From Limivivens sp934393555 (GTDB taxonomy: Bacteria > Bacillota > Clostridia > Lachnospirales > Lachnospiraceae): a stretch of 64,000 nt of DNA. The notes beneath the pieces are model-generated. The model saw nothing but the letters and a program-made list of their open reading frames with translations, ran no database searches and was not told the origin of the DNA. The stretch covers positions 1-64,000 of the forward strand of contig CAKRQP010000002.1 in NCBI GenBank assembly GCA_934393555.1, given 5' to 3'. How positions within the stretch are numbered: the stretch's first letter is position 1; every line of letters starts with the position of its first letter. Of the stretch, positions 58,760 through 64,000 are shown in pieces. Both the position numbers and the translations under genes were made by a program.

Positions 58760-60700
58760 TTACCAGCTTCCGACTCCTCCGCCTCCACCGGCACTGTCTG
58801 TGGAACTGCCGGAGCCATCATCGGATCCACCCACCAGAGAATCGATCCGTTCTGCTGCGGCACTTTTGTTATCGATCTGACAACGGGAATAAAAGTCTTC
58901 ACTGATCCAGCGTTCCATATACCTGGCGGAAAAAGGATCATCTTCATCTACCTGATACCAGAACGGCTGCCTGTTCCGGACAGACCGGAAATTCTTCTCC
59001 CAGCAGGAAGTCAGTCCAAAAGCGACCGCATACGGAAAAATCCGGTAATAATAATCCGGATCAAAGCCAAGGAACCGCTCCAGAGTTCCCTTCTCCCCTT
59101 TACGGATAAAGTTTCGAAAGGCGGAAAGCTCTTTCCAGAGAGCGCTCCGGTAAGCGGAAAAATGAAACAGCGAACCGCCAAAAAGAGCCGCTGCCAACGC
59201 AAAGAAAAACGCGGCATACATGTAGGGATCTGACACCAGACAGTCTACCCCCGTGCAGATCCAGACATCGATCAGAATACAGAAGCTCCAGAACAGGAAA
59301 ATCACCCAGCGGAGAAAACCGCCGGCTTCTCCATCGGAGAAAGCCTCTTCTCCCTTTGCCTTCTGCCTGTTTCTCCAGGTCATAAAAAGCCCGGCTGCCC
59401 CGAACACCCCAAAAATCATATGGTCTCCCAGAGCCACCGCACCCGAGCCTCCGATAAAAAGCCCGAACGCTGCACAGACCAGGAGCATAAATGTCCAGTC
59501 CAGAAATTTGCGAAGTCCCAGATCTTTTTCATCAGGAAATGCTTCTTCCAGCTCCTTCAATGCTTTCCTGAGATATTTTTCAAAACCTGCAGGAAGCCTG
59601 CCGGTATCAACCTCCTGTGCCTCATCACGGAAAAGCGCCTCAAACATGGTTTTTTCATAAGCGGGAGCTGTTTCCGGGAGATCTTTCTTTTTCACCAGAC
59701 GGACTCCCTCCGTCTCTTTTTTCGTTTTTGCCTTCTTTTTCCGTCCATGAATTTCCACATAGCCCTGCTGCGCCCAGTAAGGGATCAGGGAAAGCAGATC
59801 CGTAAAACGCACAGATCCGCGGTAGACCGCTCCCGCCTTTGCACTGTCCATCCCCTCCGGCGGCTCATACGCGACTCTCCGGAATCTGGCTTTGTTCCGG
59901 AAGATCAGTGACAGCACCAGATAAAGAAGGGCAAAAAATACCGTCAGTCCAAACATGGTTTTCGGAAAAGCGGCGGAAAGGCGGAACGCATTTTTAAAGT
60001 AACCCCGCGGCAGATTGGTAAAAACAGTCACCACCTGGTTGGCTCCGATGTTTTCTGCCTGTCCGCTGACGCCATATTCATTGATCTCATAAGAAACCTT
60101 CAGGGTATTTTTCTTCTCTCCGGGATCCCCGCTGTAGATCCGGAAAGCCTCCAGAGACGCATCGCTCAGTGGTTTTTCAAACATCAGGCGGAACGTAAAC
60201 CGGTTGATGGGTTCGTCTGTCTCAGAACCGAGAAGGGAGTAATACAGAAAATCGCTGTAAGGAATCCGGTCATCCGGCATCACGTACGTATAGGTAAGGA
60301 CATAGGTTTTCTCTCCGCTCACCATCCGGTCATCCGAACCGATCCTGATCACCTCTTCCTCACCCTGGCGGCTTGCCGTAAATTCATCGCCTTTTACCTG
60401 AATGTTACGGATCTTATTTCCGTAACGGAAGATCTTCTCCTCACTTTTGTCCTGTTTTCTGGAAAAGTCCCTGACTACGGTCATTTCCAGAGGGATGTTC
60501 CGATAGATCCCATGCCGCTCCTCTGTAAAAAACACCCCGATCCGTTCCGTCACATCGATGGTATTATCCGGGTGGAGAATGGCTTTCACATCATAATCGG
60601 TAATGGTGTAGCCGCCCTCATCCGCCTTTGACACGCTTCCCGTCAGCAACAGAAAGCAGAGCAGAAACAGAAAAAGGCCTGCTGTTCTTCTTATCTTCAT
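58760..60700 (-). CDS. DUF2207 domain membrane protein
   Basis: 646 residues: signal peptide (AGLFLFLLCFLLLTGSVSKA), an extracellular DUF2207 domain with VTERIGVFFTEERHGIYRNIPL and PYSDFLYYSLLG, three or four membrane segments (about 245-265, 410-470, 490-520) and a cytoplasmic part ending in a Gly/Ser-rich tail (GGSDDGSGSSTDSAGGGGGV). Function of the family is unknown. Ribosome site AAAGGAG. A 45-residue membrane protein gene lies just upstream. Confidence 0.9.
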   Translation of the reverse strand: MKIRRTAGLFLFLLCFLLLTGSVSKADEGGYTITDYDVKAILHPDNTIDVTERIGVFFTEERHGIYRNIPLEMTVVRDFSRKQDKSEEKIFRYGNKIRNIQVKGDEFTASRQGEEEVIRIGSDDRMVSGEKTYVLTYTYVMPDDRIPYSDFLYYSLLGSETDEPINRFTFRLMFEKPLSDASLEAFRIYSGDPGEKKNTLKVSYEINEYGVSGQAENIGANQVVTVFTNLPRGYFKNAFRLSAAFPKTMFGLTVFFALLYLVLSLIFRNKARFRRVAYEPPEGMDSAKAGAVYRGSVRFTDLLSLIPYWAQQGYVEIHGRKKKAKTKKETEGVRLVKKKDLPETAPAYEKTMFEALFRDEAQEVDTGRLPAGFEKYLRKALKELEEAFPDEKDLGLRKFLDWTFMLLVCAAFGLFIGGSGAVALGDHMIFGVFGAAGLFMTWRNRQKAKGEEAFSDGEAGGFLRWVIFLFWSFCILIDVWICTGVDCLVSDPYMYAAFFFALAAALFGGSLFHFSAYRSALWKELSAFRNFIRKGEKGTLERFLGFDPDYYYRIFPYAVAFGLTSCWEKNFRSVRNRQPFWYQVDEDDPFSARYMERWISEDFYSRCQIDNKSAAAERIDSLVGGSDDGSGSSTDSAGGGGGVGSW

Positions 60701-60714
60701 AATTTCTCCTTTGT

Positions 60715-60852
60715 CTATCCACAGAAAAGGCAGTAGCCCGCGATCAGCAGAAACGCAGTCAGGATCACCGCACAGAAGGTACCAGGCAGAAAAAACGAAA
60801 GCAGGATCCCGATTCCGATCCAGAACATGGTATAGCCGGTCAGCCGTTTCAT
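60715..60852 (-). CDS. 45-residue membrane protein, unknown function
   Basis: Short open frame, MKRLTGYTMFWIGIGILLSF at the start and LIAGYCLFCG at the end, with two hydrophobic helices that fit a hairpin in the membrane. It has GAGG at 7 nt from the ATG and ends 14 bp before the DUF2207 start, so it is probably cotranscribed. I recall similar unnamed clostridial mini-proteins. Too short for most gene callers. Confidence 0.7.
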   Translation of the reverse strand: MKRLTGYTMFWIGIGILLSFFLPGTFCAVILTAFLLIAGYCLFCG

Positions 60853-60939
60853 ATTTTCGCCTCTATTCCCTCTTTCCTACAGTATATGCAGTCTTTTTCC
60901 GAACTTTCATCCGTATCGGGGATTTTTCCGCAGAAAGAA

Positions 60940-60985
60940 GAACAGCCCCTGATTTTGTTGTTTTCAGGTGCTGTCCCGTTTTTTA
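60940..60985 (-). terminator. Terminator after gerW
   Basis: Stem ACAGC..CTGA/TCAG..GCTGT around 60949-60976; minus strand continues TCTTCTTTC and plus strand CCCGTTTTTT, so it may act in both directions. Confidence 0.7.
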
Positions 60986-61366
60986 TTCCTCTGATTCTTC
61001 TTTTTCTGCTGTCTCTGCATCAGAACCGGAGGTAAACTTATTGACAAAATCCGGCACCATATCAAGGATCTTGGTCATGCTGTCCTGATTCTTGATGTTT
61101 ACCAGCTTCGTCGTTCCGTCTTTGATGACAAGAACCGCACTGGGTGTCATTTTGCCGCCGATTCCGCCGCCTCCGCCGTTTTTCACTCCTTCTGCCTTTG
61201 CCGTCGCCGCTACACCGAAGGAAACATCCACAAGAGGAAGGATGATGGTATCACCTACCGTGATCGCATCTCCCACCACGGTCTTGGTGGTCATAAAACC
61301 ATCCATTCCCTTAAAAAGAGAATCTACCGTATTCTGAAAATTGTTCTTTTTGCTTTCGTCTGCCAT
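60983..61366 (-). CDS. GerW family sporulation protein (YtfJ)
   Basis: 127 residues with the family core TVVGDAITVGDTIILPLVDV, GVAATAKAEGVKNGGGGGIG and KMTPSAVLVIKDG. In Bacillus GerW is needed for nutrient germination. Paired 12 bp downstream of a DUF2953 gene, as ytfI-ytfJ in B. subtilis. An acidic tail follows. Confidence 0.93.
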   Translation of the reverse strand: MADESKKNNFQNTVDSLFKGMDGFMTTKTVVGDAITVGDTIILPLVDVSFGVAATAKAEGVKNGGGGGIGGKMTPSAVLVIKDGTTKLVNIKNQDSMTKILDMVPDFVNKFTSGSDAETAEKEESEE

Positions 61367-61378
61367 TCCTATCTCCTC

Positions 61379-62431
61379 CTATTCTTTCAGTCTCTGTCTG
61401 AAATGTTTCAAATTTTTATCAAAAAGAAGTTTTAACCCTATACGTACCAGATGAACCAGCCGGATATGGCCGCGGACCACCAGATCCCCCTCCAGAAGGA
61501 TCTCTTCCGTCTCAAAAACGGGCTCCAGGGCCAGCTCCGAAAATGCCAGGGGCCGCAGGACATAAAAAAGACCTGTCAGCTGACCGGTAAGCGCCGGATC
61601 CGGAAAACCATATTTCAAATATCCCCTGCCCCGTCTGGGCCGGATATGATGCAGGAGGTAAAACAGATCTTCCTTCAAAGACCGGATCAGGGTCTGCGTT
61701 TCCTCCTCCTGCCAGATCTCGATATAATGGGAAAGCTTTGCTTTCCATTCCGACAGGGAATGGAAAAGTCTCCGAAGCTTCTCCGCCTGGCGCTTCAGCT
61801 GCTGGCCGACAGCCAGAAATACTGCCCGGAGCTTTCTGAAAAAATCCGGAATGCCGCGAAGCTTTTCTGCCAGTGCAGAGAGGCGGGACTTCTTCGGGAT
61901 CTGCTCCGGTTCCGGGTGGAACTGCTTTTCCGGAATGCTCTCTTCCTGCGGCTGTGGCTTTGCTTCTGCCTCCAAAGCAGGCTGCACAGGCTTCTCCTGC
62001 AGGCTTTCCTGTCTGACCGGCTCCGCCTGCTCCTGCACTTTTTCCGGTTTTTCTGCGGCTTTTTCCGGCTTTTGTACCGGCTGCACAGACTTTTGTACTG
62101 ATTTTTCCACCGGTTTGGGGGCCGGCTTTGCTTTTTTCACCGGCTTTTGTTTTCTTTTTTTCTTTTCTTTTTTCGGGATCAGCTGAAAACTTCCTATTTT
62201 CACCAGCAATCCCTTTCCCTCCGGCTTTTCATAAAAGAGCTTTGCTCTTATCAGATGAAGGAGCCAGCTCACCTTTCCCTGTACTGCTGTCTCTGTTTCC
62301 GTGTGCCGGAATGCGATCTCATAACGCAGAGGCACAAACAGCAGGAGCAGAATACACAGAAGAAGAAGGAGCAGGACTGCAGCCAGAAGGATTCCCACTG
62401 CTTTCAGTATAAACAAAATGATATGTAGCAT
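61379..62431 (-). CDS. DUF2953 domain protein with Pro/Lys/Gln/Glu-rich insert
   Basis: 350 residues. N-terminal membrane helix (AVGILLAAVLLLLLLCILLLL), a DUF2953-type region (VPLRYEIAFRHTETETAVQGK), then residues about 88-185 of low complexity (PKPVEKSVQKSVQPVQKPEK) and the conserved C-terminal part (RRGRGYLKYGFPDPALTGQL). YtfI of B. subtilis is shorter; the insert is lineage-specific. Likely acts with GerW in sporulation. ATG 62431 follows the upstream stop by 1 bp. Confidence 0.85.
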   Translation of the reverse strand: MLHIILFILKAVGILLAAVLLLLLLCILLLLFVPLRYEIAFRHTETETAVQGKVSWLLHLIRAKLFYEKPEGKGLLVKIGSFQLIPKKEKKKRKQKPVKKAKPAPKPVEKSVQKSVQPVQKPEKAAEKPEKVQEQAEPVRQESLQEKPVQPALEAEAKPQPQEESIPEKQFHPEPEQIPKKSRLSALAEKLRGIPDFFRKLRAVFLAVGQQLKRQAEKLRRLFHSLSEWKAKLSHYIEIWQEEETQTLIRSLKEDLFYLLHHIRPRRGRGYLKYGFPDPALTGQLTGLFYVLRPLAFSELALEPVFETEEILLEGDLVVRGHIRLVHLVRIGLKLLFDKNLKHFRQRLKE

Positions 62432-62432
62432 G

Positions 62433-62762
62433 TCATTGTCCTTCTTTTTTAAGCCTGTCTTTCAGATATTGTCTCACATCCGTGCCTCCGGTCTCGCGGA
62501 TCGTCTCTTCCACAATACCGGTGACCAGATCAACGGCTTCCTCATAGCCTGCGGCGATTCCGATGATCAAAGGAAGGTTTCGTCTCAAAGCCTTCTGCTT
62601 CAGAAGATGGGAAGGCAGGATATCAAAAAGATCCTTTCCGTTGGAAGCCAGGGTCACCAGATAAATATTCAGCATCCCAGCACCGCATTTCAGCTTCCAG
62701 ATGATCTTTGACTGTTTTTTCGCGGCCTCAGGCCCTACATAAAGCTTTCCGTACCATTTCAT
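62433..62762 (-). CDS. Conserved clostridial protein, unknown function
   Basis: About 109 residues from ATG 62762 (MKWYGKLYVGPEAAKKQSKI), mixed alpha/beta, cytoplasmic, with VYLVTLASNGKDLFDILPSH-like IYLVTLASNGKDLFDIL and IIGIAAGYEEAVDLVTGIVE. I recall the family from many Clostridia without a function. Start is uncertain because the ribosome site is weak; a longer frame exists upstream. Likely cotranscribed with the DUF2953-gerW pair. Confidence 0.75.
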   Translation of the reverse strand: MKWYGKLYVGPEAAKKQSKIIWKLKCGAGMLNIYLVTLASNGKDLFDILPSHLLKQKALRRNLPLIIGIAAGYEEAVDLVTGIVEETIRETGGTDVRQYLKDRLKKEGQ

Positions 62763-62899
62763 AGAATCTTCTTTCAGACCCTGAGGTCTTTGCCTCCTCC
62801 TTTGGATCATTTCCATAATTTCCGGTTTTATACAGCCGGATCGCTGTCTGCTTTTTATTTTAACAGATTTTCCATTTTATTTCACTACTTTTTTCAAAA

Positions 62900-62941
62900 A
62901 GAAAACTGCTGCACCGGCTTTTTAAACCCATGCAGCAGTTT
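62900..62941 (-). terminator. Terminator of the Nudix gene
   Basis: Stem AACTGCTGCA/TGCAGCAGTT (62904-62940) followed on the minus strand by TTCTTTTTG. Confidence 0.85.
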
Positions 62942-62948
62942 CTGCTCT

Positions 62949-63401
62949 TTAAAAGTACTTTCTGCTTCCCCAGAGATTCCTTTTTTTCAGGTCCAGATAC
63001 TCATTATATGCACGTTCCAGTATCTGTTTCTCATTGGAAAATTTCAGCAGGTGATAGGCTTCATGAAACTTATAATAGCCCGAATCCACAAAATATTCTT
63101 CACGTTGTGGTTTGCTGTAATAGCTGTCTGACATCATGAGGTACCAGTGTACATCCTTGGATACCGTATTTTCCGGCACATTAAATGTATACTGGCTTTT
63201 GCCGACATATTTGATGATCGACGCGTGAACGCCTGTCTCCTCCAGCACCTCCCTTGTTGCTGTGTCCTTATACTCTTCACCAGCCTCTACAGTTCCTTTT
63301 GGTAAAACCCAGCCCTCGTACTTGTTCTTGTAGCTCTTGTAGAGAAGCAGGATTTTCCCCCGAAATATGACCACACCGCCACAGCTCGTTGCCTCAATCA
63401 T
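62949..63401 (-). CDS. Nudix hydrolase
   Basis: 150 residues with the Nudix box GTVEAGEEYKDTATREVLEETGV and upstream WVLPKG; pyrophosphohydrolase of nucleotide-type substrates, possibly Ap4A or RNA caps from the general shape, but the substrate cannot be assigned. AGGAGG ribosome site. Single gene with own terminator. Confidence 0.92.
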   Translation of the reverse strand: MIEATSCGGVVIFRGKILLLYKSYKNKYEGWVLPKGTVEAGEEYKDTATREVLEETGVHASIIKYVGKSQYTFNVPENTVSKDVHWYLMMSDSYYSKPQREEYFVDSGYYKFHEAYHLLKFSNEKQILERAYNEYLDLKKRNLWGSRKYF

Positions 63402-63492
63402 TGCAATTCCTCCTGTTATGCGTTGTGCATGATAAAACTGATTTAAGTATAACTCTTTGCGTCCATTCAGTCAACCCCGGCTTTTTTGTCTG

Positions 63493-64000
63493 TCAATAGC
63501 CGTACTTGTTCTGATAATACGTATCAAAAACATACTTCGCGATCGGAACCGCCGCTGCACTTCCGGAACCGCCGTCCTCGGCGATGACTGCAATGGCAAG
63601 ATCCGGGTGATCCACATTGCTGTAGCCTACAAACCAGCTGTGGGTACCGCGCTCACCGGATGCGGTATCGTATTCGGCCGAACCGGTTTTTCCGGCCGCC
63701 GTATAGGAGGCACCAGAAAGAGCACTGGCTGTACCGCTCTTCACCGTAGTGACCATATAGTTTCCGATGGCTTCCGCCTCAGCGGCAGACATGACGGAAG
63801 CGTAGCTTGACGGCTTGAAGGTCTTCACCTCATCCCCGTCATAGGTGGAAATGCTGTCTACATAATACGGCTTCATAAGCGTTCCGCCATTTGCAACAGC
63901 AGCGGCTACCATAGCCATCTGAAGCGGTGTCGCCAGCGTGTCTCCCTGACCGATGGCAGTGGTCATCTCTTCTCCATAGGAAGCATCCTCTGCCAGTGTA
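63493..64000 (-). CDS. Penicillin-binding protein transpeptidase, C-terminal part (5' end beyond window)
   Basis: Visible 168 residues of a class B PBP transpeptidase: GQGDTLATPLQMAMVAAAVA, the KTG motif in AAGKTGSAEYDT, and SWFVGYSNVDHPDLAIAVI. SxxK and SxN motifs lie outside the window. Cross-links peptidoglycan at the membrane outer face; a PbpA/FtsI-like member, exact role undecided. Confidence 0.9.
   Translation of the reverse strand, partial: TLAEDASYGEEMTTAIGQGDTLATPLQMAMVAAAVANGGTLMKPYYVDSISTYDGDEVKTFKPSSYASVMSAAEAEAIGNYMVTTVKSGTASALSGASYTAAGKTGSAEYDTASGERGTHSWFVGYSNVDHPDLAIAVIAEDGGSGSAAAVPIAKYVFDTYYQNKYGY

Overview
The window looks like chromosome of a spore-forming, fermentative Gram-positive anaerobe of the Lachnospiraceae (Blautia-like; the family call is an inference from gene content and protein flavour, and the genus is only a guess). 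Supporting signs are pyruvate formate-lyase, a SUF system of the sufCBDSU type, HisZ with short-form HisG, T-box and glycine riboswitches, an alpha/beta small acid-soluble spore protein, GerW and YlbJ sporulation proteins, and clostridial hypothetical families such as DUF6465. I see no phage, insertion sequence, CRISPR array or rRNA. Most of it is ordinary core genome.

Layout. 1-644: 3' part of speD. 645-2054: about 1.4 kb without a recognisable gene, holding a seven-unit tandem array of exactly 53 bp period, a 62-bp dispersed repeat and hairpins. 2055-3815: AGCS amino-acid symporter behind a tandem glycine riboswitch. 3861-10941: divergent tryptophan operon trpEGDCFBA with a T-box leader (TGG specifier); a second, inverted copy of the 62-bp repeat lies between trpG and trpD. 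10947-16178: nucleoside ABC transporter (binding protein, ATPase, two permeases) behind a divergent purine-riboswitch-like leader. 16311-21279: sufCBDSU with a candidate operator. 21305-22386: patatin-like protein. 22403-24691: metal P1B-ATPase with a detached HMA metallochaperone and an ArsR-type operator. 24727-27787: pflBA. 27906-28830: purC. 29020-29093: tRNA-Met.

29188-30914: secreted phosphodiester glycosidase with cell-wall-binding repeats and a small membrane protein. 30980-36172: histidine operon hisZGDB-hisIE, where HisIE carries a decayed HisA/HisF-like N-terminal domain. 36169-44117: recU, three RNA-modification enzymes, YgiQ radical SAM protein, a small alarmone synthetase and an M23 peptidase. 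44232-46913: rsmD-coaD-coiled-coil protein converging on ylbJ. 47007-50904: heterodimeric ABC exporter preceded by a 34-codon leader ORF, a terminator and a 26-bp long-range stem, which looks like an antibiotic-responsive attenuator of the bmrB-bmrCD kind. 50923-53115: Na/Pi cotransporter and methylglyoxal synthase. 53288-54004: spore SASP and DUF6465 protein. 54130-58633: recG, fakA, yloU and divergent rpmB. 58704-64000: DUF2207 protein, a 45-aa membrane protein, gerW-DUF2953 pair, a Nudix hydrolase and the C-terminus of a penicillin-binding protein.

The observations I consider least explained are the 53-bp hairpin array (1611-1965), the leader-peptide/long-range-stem attenuator before the ABC exporter (50640-50904), the divergent purine-type aptamer before the nucleoside transporter (about 16060-16138), and the 62-bp inverted repeat pair, one copy inside the trp operon. 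All coordinates and pairings were read by eye; no database search or folding program was run.
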